In this document: positions 24,146 to 32,033 of the stretch, piece by piece
Numbering within the stretch: position 1 is the first letter of the stretch
Layout: each line of letters opens with the position of its first letter
NCBI RefSeq assembly: GCF_012971725.1
Contig: NZ_CP048833.1
Location: forward strand, 5,766,001-5,830,000
DNA: 64,000 nucleotides
Source of the DNA: Pseudomonas multiresinivorans
GTDB taxonomy: Bacteria; Pseudomonadota; Gammaproteobacteria; Pseudomonadales; Pseudomonadaceae
Direction of reading: 5' to 3'
Made by a program: the position numbers and the translations under genes
Notes under the pieces: model-generated
Seen by the model: only the letters and a program-made list of their open reading frames with translations
The model's database searches: none
Told to the model about the DNA's origin: nothing

Positions 24146-24661
24146 TCAGTTCCTGGCCTGGCTCAGCTTGCTGTACAGGTCGGACGGGAACGGCTTGCCG
24201 TTGGAGTCGAACTGGTTCTTGCGGAACTGGTAGACCTCGGCTTCGGAGAGGTAGCCGTCGTGGTTGGCATCGATGGCATCGAACTCGGCGTTGGCCTTGG
24301 GCGCCACGGCCAGCAATTCGGCGCGGGAGACCCGGCCGTCGTGGTCGGCATCGGTACGGGCGAAGGAAGCGTCGCCACATTTGCCTTCACCGCACTTGCC
24401 CTCGGCGCCAGTGGCCTTGGCCTGGGCGCCATCGGCACCGCATTTGCCTTCGCCGCACTTGCCTTCAGTCTGGCTGGCCTTGGTTTGCTTGGCGGCGCCG
24501 CACTTGCCCTCGCCACACTTACCCTCCCCGGCCTTGGCGGCGGAAGCCAGCTGGTAGCCCTGCGGCAGGGCTTCGACGGCGAAGGCGGAAGACGCCATGT
24601 TCAGGCCGCCGGCCAGGGCAACGGCGATCAGGCCAAGTTGGGATTTCGAGAGTCGAGTCAT
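24146..24661 (-). CDS. hvfA: HvfA-like EGKCG-repeat RiPP precursor with EF-hand pair
   Basis: A 171-residue secreted precursor. The start at 24661 has GGAGAAG upstream and gives a signal peptide (about 1-28, ending SSAFA). Six EGKCG motifs occur as three tandem doublets (46-55, 66-75, 87-96), with cysteines 49, 54, 69, 74, 90 and 95 the only ones in the protein. Two canonical EF-hand loops follow: 104-115 (DADHDGRVSRAE) and 131-142 (DANHDGYLSEAE), both with acidic positions 1, 5 and 12 intact (position 3 is Asp or Asn). The known HvfA product binds copper through modified cysteines; here a calcium-binding module is added. It is the first gene of hvfABC-ohr. Confidence 0.92.
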   Translation of the reverse strand: MTRLSKSQLGLIAVALAGGLNMASSAFAVEALPQGYQLASAAKAGEGKCGEGKCGAAKQTKASQTEGKCGEGKCGADGAQAKATGAEGKCGEGKCGDASFARTDADHDGRVSRAELLAVAPKANAEFDAIDANHDGYLSEAEVYQFRKNQFDSNGKPFPSDLYSKLSQARN

Positions 24662-24794
24662 GGTGCTTCTCCAGATGCTGTGGCGCGCAGGGCGCCGGGT
24701 CATGCCGAAAGGGCGAATCCCTGGAACGATGCTCTGGAGGGTTTTCCCTGCCGTCGCGTTGTGTCGTTCGGGTAGGGCTATTTCGCCGCAACGA

Positions 24795-24873
24795 TGTATC
24801 GCGGGCGTATCGGCAGCTGGAGGCTTTTGTATGCGTGTATCCGCTCAGGGAGCGGCAGATACAAAGCAATACA
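24795..24873. promoter_or_regulatory. Cluster of GATACA-type boxes upstream of hvfA
   Basis: Plus strand: GATACA-N4-AATACA at 24858-24873, identical in pattern to box 1. Minus strand (hvfA direction): GATACA 24836-24841 with CATACA 24828-24833 (period 8), and GATACG 24806-24811 with GATACA 24795-24800 (period 11). The boxes flank a small inverted repeat CCGCTC/GAGCGG (24841-24855). Six half-sites in 79 bases is far above chance and marks this as the likely control region, 134 to 212 bases before the start codon. Confidence 0.6.
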
Positions 24874-24899
24874 TTCGGACGGGGATCTGGAGCGGGGAG

Positions 24900-24976
24900 G
24901 TTCGCGAGCAAGCTCGCTCCTACAGGCAACCGGTCAGCCTGCAAGACTCTTTGTAGGAGCGAGCTTGCTCGCGAAC
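24900..24976. repeat. REP palindrome pair
   Basis: Inverted REP copies at 24900-24924 and 24952-24976 separate the hvfA control region from the ridA gene. Confidence 0.88.
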
Positions 24977-25051
24977 CAGCATGGCCACGTCGAAGAGGCG
25001 GCCGAAAAAGAAAGGGCCGCAGAGCGGCCCGATCCTACAAAGGCAGGAAAA

Positions 25052-25429
25052 TCAGCCAGCGCGCTTGGCGGCGATGGCGGTGACCTCGACCTTCATGCCT
25101 TCCACCGCCAGTTCGGCGATACCGACGGCGGCGCGTACCGGATAGGGCTTGGCGAAGAAGCTGCAATACACCTCGTTGAACGCGGCGCGGTCGGCCATGC
25201 TGGTGAGGTAGATGGTCAGGTGCAGGACGTGGTCCAGGCCGCTGCCGGCCTTTTCCAGGGCCAGTTGCAGGCTGCGCAGGGTGGCTTCGCTCTGGGCCTT
25301 GATGTCGCCCAGCTCCAGGCTGCCGTCCTCAAGGGTAGGGATCTGCGTGGAAACCAGCAGGCCGCCGAAGCCGGCGACGTCGGAGGAGATGGATTCGGGG
25401 TCCGCGTCGGGGATGAAGGTAGGCGTCAT
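25052..25429 (-). CDS. RidA/YjgF-family deaminase
   Basis: A 125-residue protein of normal RidA length. Family features are GGLLVSTQIPTL (about 21-32), LRSLQLALEKAGSGLDHVLHLTIYLTSM in the middle and YPVRAAVGIAELAVEGMKVEVTAIA at the C-terminus. The catalytic Arg of archetypal RidA corresponds to the Arg in PVRAAVG. Such proteins hydrolyse reactive enamine/imine intermediates; this one lacks the exact RidA signature, so it may be an Rid2-7 relative. The ATG at 25429 is preferred over an upstream GTG without a binding site. It appears to be monocistronic. Confidence 0.85.
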   Translation of the reverse strand: MTPTFIPDADPESISSDVAGFGGLLVSTQIPTLEDGSLELGDIKAQSEATLRSLQLALEKAGSGLDHVLHLTIYLTSMADRAAFNEVYCSFFAKPYPVRAAVGIAELAVEGMKVEVTAIAAKRAG

Positions 25430-25462
25430 GGGACAAATCTCTGCTGTCGATGAATGGGGCAC

Positions 25463-25879
25463 GTCGCCGCACCAGGTGCGGCGGCCGGGTCGCGCAGCTT
25501 AGCCGTATCGCCCCGCCACGCGCCATGTCACCGTGCCCGCAGCCCCCGGAAACAGTGACATGAACAGTCCCGATGAAACTTCCGCAGCCGTTGTGTCAAC
25601 TCGACAAAAGTCCTGATTATTACAATTCAGGATATAGACCTTCTCATAATCCGTGATTTAAACGGCGAACTCTTTGGGCATTATGACGTCGACTCTTCCG
25701 CGTCTGGAGCAATTCGCGGGGGAATTAAAAGCCAGTTAACTGCAACAATGCCAACGCAACTTCCTGCGATTTTCCGCCGTGGTCCATCCATGTTCGGATT
25801 CATTGTGCCTGCCTATAAAAACGTCCGGCTCTCACGCTATTCATCGAACCGGTCCTCCAAGACTCTAGGGGCAATATCC
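25463..25879. other. Porin upstream region
   Basis: 417 bases without a supported gene, AT-rich from 25610. It holds an inverted repeat CCTGA/TCAGG (25612-25616 and 25627-25631) and the presumed porin promoter. An in-frame ATG at 25748 would add residues before the signal peptide and is rejected. Confidence 0.5.
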
Positions 25880-27208
25880 ATGAAGCACCTCAAACGCAGC
25901 GCCATCGTGCTCGCTGTTTCCGCCGCCGCCAGCCAGTTCGCCAGCGCCGAATCCTTCGTCACCGATCAGGCCGATGCCAAGGGCTTCGTCGAGGACGCCA
26001 AGTTCGACGTCCTGCTGCGCAACCAGTACTACGACCACGACGGCAAGAACGGCGCAGGCGACAACCGCGACTGGACCCAGGGCTTCCTGGCGAACTTCTC
26101 CTCCGGCTACACCCAGGGCACCGTCGGCTTCGGCGTGGATGCCTTCGGCTACCTGGGCATCAAGCTCGACGCCGGCCGCGGCCGCGCGGGCACCGGCAAC
26201 CTGCCGGTGGGCAACGACGGCAAGCCGGACGACGACTACGGCAAGGCCGGTGGCGCGCTGAAGGTGCGCATCTCCAAGACCGAGCTGAAATTCGGCGACA
26301 TGCAGCCGACCGCTCCGGTATTCGCCGCCGGCGGCACCCGCCTGATCCCGCAGACCGCTTCGGGCTTCAACCTGCTGAGCAGCGAGATCGAAGGCCTGGA
26401 CCTGGAAGCCGGCCACTTCACCTCCGGCACCAGCCCGGTCACCACCGCCCGCGACGGCGGCCTGTGGGCAGCCTACGCTGGCGTGGAAACCAGTGACGTC
26501 GACTTCCTCGGCGGCAAGTACGCAATCAACGACAACCTGAGCGTTTCGCTGTACGGCTCCGAGTTCAAGGACATCTGGCGCCAGTACTACGGCAACGTGA
26601 ACTGGGTGCTGCCGGTCGCAAATGACCAGTCGCTGGCCTTCGACTTCAACATCTACCGCACCAACGACGAAGGCCAGGCCAAGGCCGGCGAGATCAGCAA
26701 CACCACCTGGTCGCTGGCAGCCGCCTACTCCTTCCTGCAGGCACACACTGTCACCCTGGCCTACCAGAAGGTGCATGGCGACACCCCGTTCGACTACGTC
26801 GGCTTCGGCGACGACGGCGATGGCGCCACCGGTGACTCGGTATTCCTCGCCAACTCCGTGCAGTACTCCGACTTCAACGGTCCGGGCGAGCGCTCCTGGC
26901 AGGTTCGCTACGACCTGGCGATGGACACCTACGGCGTGCCGGGCCTGAGCTTCATGGCCCGCTACATCAACGGTACCGGCATCGACGGCAGCCACGCCGA
27001 CGCGGATGGCGCCTACGCCGGTCTGTACGGTGAGGACGGCAGCCACCACGAGACCGACCTGGAAGCCAAGTACGTGGTCCAGGCCGGCCCGGCGAAGGAC
27101 CTGTCCTTCCGCCTGCGCCAGGCGTTCCACCGCGCCAACGCCGACCAGGGTGAAGCCGACAACAACGAGATGCGCCTGATCGTCGAATATCCGCTGTCGA
27201 TCCTGTAA
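25880..27208 (+). CDS. OprD-family outer-membrane porin
   Basis: A 442-residue protein. The start at 25880 gives a signal peptide MKHLKRSAIVLAVSAAASQFASA. The mature part has the OprD family pattern: FVEDAKFDVLLRNQYYDHDG, DWTQGFLANFSSGYTQGTVGFGVDAFGYLGIKLD (split here by family motif), FGDMQPTAPVFAAGGTRLIPQ, and a terminal beta strand with aromatic and hydrophobic residues (MRLIVEYPLSIL). It should form an 18-stranded substrate-specific channel for small organic anions or amino acids. The subfamily (OprE/OprQ/Opd) cannot be fixed by eye. The terminator is at 27442-27468. Confidence 0.9.
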   Translation: MKHLKRSAIVLAVSAAASQFASAESFVTDQADAKGFVEDAKFDVLLRNQYYDHDGKNGAGDNRDWTQGFLANFSSGYTQGTVGFGVDAFGYLGIKLDAGRGRAGTGNLPVGNDGKPDDDYGKAGGALKVRISKTELKFGDMQPTAPVFAAGGTRLIPQTASGFNLLSSEIEGLDLEAGHFTSGTSPVTTARDGGLWAAYAGVETSDVDFLGGKYAINDNLSVSLYGSEFKDIWRQYYGNVNWVLPVANDQSLAFDFNIYRTNDEGQAKAGEISNTTWSLAAAYSFLQAHTVTLAYQKVHGDTPFDYVGFGDDGDGATGDSVFLANSVQYSDFNGPGERSWQVRYDLAMDTYGVPGLSFMARYINGTGIDGSHADADGAYAGLYGEDGSHHETDLEAKYVVQAGPAKDLSFRLRQAFHRANADQGEADNNEMRLIVEYPLSIL

Positions 27209-27441
27209 TCGACCCGGATATTTGCCACGATAATTGCGCGGGGCAACTTTCGGATTCGTCTGAATGTTCGCCCCGTGTTCAGGTGAGATTATTACGCCCG
27301 TACAGAAAGTCTCTTCCCGGAATGACGGTTTATCCCGCGGCTGCAACTTTCTAGAATGACCCCATCTTCCCGCTTCCGCACTTTCCCTGCGGAAGACAAC
27401 TCCTGACGTTGATATTGTGATTGCTCCTTCGACGTCCTTCG

Positions 27442-27468
27442 AGCCGCTCCTCTGGAGCGGCTTTTTTT
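27442..27468 (+). terminator. Rho-independent terminator downstream of porin gene
   Basis: AGCCGCTCC and GGAGCGGCT with a TCT loop, then a run of seven T. It lies 233 bases after the porin stop; the gap (27209-27441) has no supported gene. Confidence 0.85.
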
Positions 27469-27587
27469 ATGCCCGTTAATATCGCTTGGCAAACCGCCTG
27501 AACAAAAAGTGATCGAACCCAACGGCGCGGCGGTCCAACTCTCCGACAGCGTGGTAATCCTCACGCGAACCCCGGAGGCACCTCACC

Positions 27588-27932
27588 ATGAGCGCAATGA
27601 CCCTCGAAGGCTGGTGCAAGACCACCGCCGAGCAGAAACCCACGCCGCTGGAAGACATCCGCTTCTACCTAACCGACCAGGACCGCCTGCACCTCGAACA
27701 GGCCGAGGTCTACCTGCAGGAGAACGGCCAGCGGGAAATGATGGTCGATGCCGACCTCGATACCCTCGATCTGCACATGCCCGAAGGCTATGGGCCGCTG
27801 GCGGACTGCATGTTCCGCGTGTACCTGGGCGGAGTGGAACACCGCGGGCAATTCCACCTGGTGGGCCACCGGGCCAGCGATGGCAGCCTGATCTACACCA
27901 ACGCCGTGCTGATCGACCAGCTGATCAACTGA
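27588..27932 (+). CDS. Conserved-looking hypothetical protein, 114 residues
   Basis: A soluble, acidic protein with no signal peptide or membrane segment, preceded by a good CGGAGG site. Visible segments are PLEDIRFYLTDQDRLHLEQAEVYL (about 20-43, one amphipathic stretch), DADLDTLDLHMPEGYGPLADCMFRVYL and HLVGHRASDGSLIYTNAVLIDQLIN at the C-terminus. I do not recognise the family. Codon use is like its neighbours. It stands alone between a terminator and the PAS-GGDEF gene. Confidence 0.75.
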   Translation: MSAMTLEGWCKTTAEQKPTPLEDIRFYLTDQDRLHLEQAEVYLQENGQREMMVDADLDTLDLHMPEGYGPLADCMFRVYLGGVEHRGQFHLVGHRASDGSLIYTNAVLIDQLIN

Positions 27933-28115
27933 CAGCGCCCCCTCGCCCGCCGCAGGCCCGGCGGGCGAGCGCGTTCGTCGCTCTTGTCGCAAGCGGACAT
28001 TGTGGCCGCTCAACTGCCGTGATTTCATAAAGCCACCTGCGTCCGCCTGCCGCATGTCCGGCACGCGACTCAATCCAGAACCACGCCCATCCTCCGTTGA
28101 AGAAGCTGCTATCGG

Positions 28116-29786
28116 ATGCGAACTTCCAGTAAACCTGGGGTAAAGGAGCACGGGCGATACGACGGTCTGCTACGTCTCGCCCGCCACGCGGGTGGCGATT
28201 GCGCCGTCCTGCTCATCGACATGCACGGCCAGTTGCTCGGCCACCTCGGCATCGAGAGTGCCGTTGCCCTCTCCCTGACCACCCTGCTTTCCCTCGATGC
28301 CGCCACCACTCCCCTGCACCAGCAAGGCCGTGAGCTGCACCTGCTCTCCAGCGAAATACTGCGCGACGAGGAAGGCTTTCCACGGGCCCGACTGCTGCTG
28401 CTCGGCAACGGCGACAGGCCGCTCAGCCAGGACCAGCAAAGGCTGCTGGCGGACGTGCTGGAACTTGGCGAAGCCCTGCTCGAACGTGCCCGCGCGCCAC
28501 AGCGGGAAAGCGAGCGGCGCATGGCCCTGGCGGTTGACGGCAGCGGCACCGGGATCTGGGACCGCCACGTAACCACCGGCCAGATACACTATTCCAGCGC
28601 CTGGAAATCACTGCTGGGCTACGCCGATGCCGAAATCGGCAGTTGCATCGAGGACGCCTACACTCGCATCCACCCGGTCGACCTCGACTATGTGCAAAGC
28701 GCCATGCGCGACCACTTCGAGGGCCGTACCGAATCCTATGAAGTGGAGCACCGTCTGCGGCACAAGGATGGCCACTACCTCTGGGTCTGCAGCCGCGGCA
28801 AGGTAGTGGAGCGCGATGCCGCCGGCAATGCCCTGCGCATGCTCGGCACCACCACCGATATCACCGCCCTGCGCGAAGTCGCCGAACAACTGCGCGAAAG
28901 CGTGCAATTGCTCACCGACCTGACCAATGAAATCCCCGGCATGGTCTTCCAGTTCTGTCGTTTGCCTGACGGTACCGGCACCTTCCCCTACGTCAGTGCC
29001 GGCGTCCTGGATATCTATGGTGTGTTGCCCGAAGAGGTTCGCGGTGACTCCAGCTTCCTGCGCCAGGTGATCCACCCGGAGGACCTGGACGCCTGCCTGG
29101 CATCCCTGGAGAACTCCGCCCTCCAGATGCAGCCCTGGCGCCACGAGTACCGCGTGATGATTCCCGAACGCGGAGTGTTCTGGCGGCAAGGCAATGCACA
29201 CCCCAAACGGATGGAGGATGGCAGCCTGATCTGGCACGGCTTCATCACCGACATCACCGAACGCAAGCGCATCGAAGCCGAGCTGCAACTGCTGGCGACG
29301 ACGGACTACCTCACCCAGTTGCCCAACCGCGGCCACTTCATGCACCTGATCGAGGCCGAACTGGGCCGCGTGCAGCGAAGCGTGGAGCGCAGCGCGGCGA
29401 TCCTGATGTGCGACATCGACCACTTCAAGGCGATCAACGACCGTTGGGGCCATGCCGTGGGCGATGAAGCGCTGCGCCACTTCGCCGGCATCCTGGCCCG
29501 GGCCATCCGTCGCGTCGACTTCGCCGGCCGCATGGGTGGGGAGGAATTCGCCGTGGTGCTGGGCGACGCCGACCTCGGCAGTGCCGAGGTGTTCGCCCAG
29601 CGCCTGCAGCAGCAACTGGCCGACCAGCCGCTGATGCACGCAGGCCAGCGCATACCGCTGACCATCAGCATCGGCGTCGCCGTCCTGGAGGCCGGCGACA
29701 GCTCCGCCGAGGCCGCCCTCTCCCGCAGCGACAGCGCCCTGTACCGGGCCAAGCAGAACGGTCGTAACCGCGTCGAATGCCACTGA
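28116..29786 (+). CDS. PAS-PAS-GGDEF diguanylate cyclase
   Basis: A 556-residue cytoplasmic protein without membrane segments. An N-terminal PAS/GAF-like region (about 15-120), a PAS-PAC module (about 135-255, GTGIWDRHVTTGQIHYSSAW, then GTTTDITALREV), a second PAS-PAC (about 265-395, GFITDITERKRIEAEL) and a GGDEF domain follow. The active site GGEEF is at 474-478 with the I-site RRVD five residues before it, so active c-di-GMP synthesis with feedback inhibition is expected. The signal is unknown. No operon partner is seen. Confidence 0.9.
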   Translation: MRTSSKPGVKEHGRYDGLLRLARHAGGDCAVLLIDMHGQLLGHLGIESAVALSLTTLLSLDAATTPLHQQGRELHLLSSEILRDEEGFPRARLLLLGNGDRPLSQDQQRLLADVLELGEALLERARAPQRESERRMALAVDGSGTGIWDRHVTTGQIHYSSAWKSLLGYADAEIGSCIEDAYTRIHPVDLDYVQSAMRDHFEGRTESYEVEHRLRHKDGHYLWVCSRGKVVERDAAGNALRMLGTTTDITALREVAEQLRESVQLLTDLTNEIPGMVFQFCRLPDGTGTFPYVSAGVLDIYGVLPEEVRGDSSFLRQVIHPEDLDACLASLENSALQMQPWRHEYRVMIPERGVFWRQGNAHPKRMEDGSLIWHGFITDITERKRIEAELQLLATTDYLTQLPNRGHFMHLIEAELGRVQRSVERSAAILMCDIDHFKAINDRWGHAVGDEALRHFAGILARAIRRVDFAGRMGGEEFAVVLGDADLGSAEVFAQRLQQQLADQPLMHAGQRIPLTISIGVAVLEAGDSSAEAALSRSDSALYRAKQNGRNRVECH

Positions 29787-30169
29787 CGGCAAACCCGCGA
29801 GGCAGAGCGCGCCGCCCGGCGCGCCTGTGGATGATCCCGCACAGCGCCATGAAAAAATGTGCAGAATTTTTCACCATTAGCGCCGCGCGTTTTAAATAAT
29901 GGACTTTTCAGCACGCATAGATATTTAAAAAATCCTTTAAAAACAATTATTTAGTATAATTGTCGAACAATGTGTCGGCCATTATTTTTGACGCCCTCCG
30001 TCGAATTCGTTTGACATATTTAACGGCTCTGGCAGGCTGGTAGGCAGGTTTCGACCGGGAAACTTCGCCTTCTGTGCGCTCCCGGCAGTGCTCGAGGCCT
30101 CAGGTAGCGCGCCTTTCCGCTGCGCGCCTGCACAAAAACGATGGGCTGCAGCCCGTCCAAAGGTGACAT
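29787..30169. other. AT-rich intergenic region
   Basis: 383 bases. The segment 29870-30020 is strikingly AT-rich for this genome. A consensus -10 box TATAAT lies at 29955-29960, followed by a near-palindrome ATTGTCGAACAAT. A perfect TTGACA occurs at 30011-30016 without a matching -10. It is the likely promoter region of the downstream amidotransferase. Confidence 0.5.
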
Positions 30170-30973
30170 ATGTCCAACAGCAACATTGGCAACAAGAAAC
30201 AGACTCTCCGAAAACCCGTCGTCCTGATGTCCATGGGCAGCCAAGAGCGCAAAGGCCACGACTATCAGGTAATGACCCACAAATACATCGTGCCCCTGGT
30301 CGAACAGTCCGATTGCGTGCCGGTACTGGTACCGACCTGCTGCGGCATCGAAGACCTCGAGCAATACCTGGACATGGCCGACGGCGTGTACCTGACCGGC
30401 GCCGGCAGCAACATCGATCCGACCCTGTATGGCCAGGAGAACGAAACTCCCGGCAAGGGCCAGGACAAGGACCGCGACAACTTCGACATCCCGCTGATCA
30501 AGGCCGCCATCGCGCGTGGCCTGCCGATCTTCGGCATCTGCCGCGGCATGCAGGAAATCAACGTGGCCCTAGGCGGCGATATCTACCAGAAGGTCTACGC
30601 CGAACCCGGCTTCAATGACCATCGTGAGAACCCCGACGACCCGGTCGACGTGCAGTACAGCCCGGCCCACGGCGTTCGCCCGAAAGCGGGCAGCTGGTTG
30701 CAGCAGCTGCTGGGGGACGAGATCCGCGTCAACTCGCTGCACGGCCAGGGTCTGAAGAACCTCGGCAAGGGCATCGAAGCCATCGCCCACGCCGAAGACG
30801 GCCTGGTCGAAGCGATCCATGCGCCGACCCTTTCCTCCTTCCTCTTCGCGGTGCAGTGGCACCCGGAATGGCAGGCGGCGAAGAACCCCGACTCGGTGAA
30901 GATCTTCCAGGCTTTCGGCGATGCTTGCCGTCAGCAGGTGAAGAAGAAGCAGGCGCGCCAGCTGGCTGCCTGA
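30170..30973 (+). CDS. Gamma-glutamyl-polyamine/GABA hydrolase (class-I GATase, peptidase C26)
   Basis: A 267-residue enzyme with catalytic Cys124 (IFGICRGMQEIN) and the His-Glu pair in VQWHPEW. TGAGSNIDPTLYG (about 76-88) is typical of PuuD/SpuA/PauD enzymes, which release GABA or other amino acids from gamma-glutamylated polyamine breakdown products. It lacks the spu genes next to it and is more like the scattered PauD-type copies of pseudomonads. AAGGTG precedes the ATG. It ends with the terminator at 30992-31020. Confidence 0.87.
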   Translation: MSNSNIGNKKQTLRKPVVLMSMGSQERKGHDYQVMTHKYIVPLVEQSDCVPVLVPTCCGIEDLEQYLDMADGVYLTGAGSNIDPTLYGQENETPGKGQDKDRDNFDIPLIKAAIARGLPIFGICRGMQEINVALGGDIYQKVYAEPGFNDHRENPDDPVDVQYSPAHGVRPKAGSWLQQLLGDEIRVNSLHGQGLKNLGKGIEAIAHAEDGLVEAIHAPTLSSFLFAVQWHPEWQAAKNPDSVKIFQAFGDACRQQVKKKQARQLAA

Positions 30974-30991
30974 TTCGCTTCCCGCGTCATG

Positions 30992-31020
30992 AAAAAGCCC
31001 GGCCCTGTGCCGGGCTTTTT
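30992..31020 (+). terminator. Rho-independent terminator
   Basis: AAAAAGCCCGGC / GCCGGGCTTTTT with a 5-base loop, directly after the amidotransferase gene. Confidence 0.9.
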
Positions 31021-31056
31021 CTTTGGCGATCCCGGCTGCGGCATACCCGCTCATCG

Positions 31057-31151
31057 ATGGGTATCGCTTCGCTCCACACCATCCCACGTCCGGTTCCACC
31101 GGCCATGATGGAGCGTGGCCGTAGGATGGGTGGAGCCTAGGCGATACCCAT
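31057..31151. repeat. Dispersed inverted repeat (ATGGGTATCGC type)
   Basis: ATGGGTATCGC (31057-31067) and GCGATACCCAT (31141-31151) with related GGATGGGTGGAGC and GCTCCACACCATCC inner arms. This is a known style of dispersed Pseudomonas intergenic repeat, not a gene-specific operator. Confidence 0.7.
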
Positions 31152-31259
31152 GCGGAAAACGTCATCAGCCGCGCGAATGGCGCACCCTGCACGCCCTTGA
31201 GGGCGCCTCGGGCTAACCTTGGCGGTCAGCGATTACGCTTGACCGACCAAGGAACAGCC

Positions 31260-32033
31260 ATGAGCAACGACCTCTTCTCTCTCGCCGGCAAGACCGTGCT
31301 GGTCACCGGCGCCTCCAGCGGCATCGGCGCCCATCTGGCGCGCGTGGCTGCGCAGGCTGGCGCCCGCGTGGTGCTCGCGGCGCGACGCACCGAACGCCTG
31401 GCGCAGCTTGCACAAGCCATTCAAGCCGAGGGCGGCGAGGCCCACGCCGTGGCACTGGACGTGACCGATCGCGCCAGTGTCGAGGCGGCGTTCAACAGCG
31501 CCGAGGCGCAGTTCGGCGTGGTCGACGTGGTGCTGAACAATGCCGGCATCGGCAACGGCCAACGCGCGCTGGAAGTCAGCGAGGAAGACTGGCGCGCCAT
31601 GCTCTCCACCAACCTCGACGGTGTCTGGCGCGTCGCCCAGTGTGCGGCGCAGCGCCTGGCCAAGGCCGGGCGTGGCGGCAGCATCGTCAACATCGCCTCG
31701 ATCCTCGGCCTGCGTGTGGGCGGCGGCTACAGCCATTACTGCGCGGCCAAGGCCGGTGTGGTGCAGCTGAGCAAATCCCTGGCGCTGGAACTGGCGCGCT
31801 TCAACGTGCGGGTCAACGCCATCGCACCGGGCTACTTCAAGACCGAGATGAACGACGCCTACTTCGACAGCGACAAGGGCCAGGCCTACATCCGCGACAC
31901 CGTGCCGATGCGCCGCCTCGGGCAGTTGCAGGAGCTGGAAGGCCCCTTCCTGCTGCTGGCCAGCGACGCCGGCGCCTTCATGACCGGCGCGGTGCTGGCC
32001 GTGGACGGCGGGCACCTGGTGAGCAGTCTCTAG
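31260..32033 (+). CDS. SDR-family NAD(P)-dependent oxidoreductase
   Basis: A 257-residue classical short-chain dehydrogenase: cofactor motif TGASSGIG (about 17-24), NNAGIGNG (about 95-102), catalytic Ser in VNIASILG, Tyr-x3-Lys in YCAAK, and PG at APGYFKTEM. ARR after the second strand suggests NADPH preference. The start at 31260 has AAGGAAC upstream. The stop overlaps the end of the convergent chrA gene by 4 bases. The substrate is unknown. Confidence 0.88.
   Translation: MSNDLFSLAGKTVLVTGASSGIGAHLARVAAQAGARVVLAARRTERLAQLAQAIQAEGGEAHAVALDVTDRASVEAAFNSAEAQFGVVDVVLNNAGIGNGQRALEVSEEDWRAMLSTNLDGVWRVAQCAAQRLAKAGRGGSIVNIASILGLRVGGGYSHYCAAKAGVVQLSKSLALELARFNVRVNAIAPGYFKTEMNDAYFDSDKGQAYIRDTVPMRRLGQLQELEGPFLLLASDAGAFMTGAVLAVDGGHLVSSL

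Noticed and set aside
24146..24661. EGKCG protein as a metallothionein
   Set aside because: Signal peptide, the EGKCG doublets and the adjacent DUF692/DUF2063 genes fit a modified RiPP precursor better than a cytoplasmic metallothionein.
25748..25879. Longer N-terminus for the OprD porin from 25748
   Set aside because: The signal peptide with AGGGG ribosome-binding site begins at 25880; the upstream part reads through promoter DNA.
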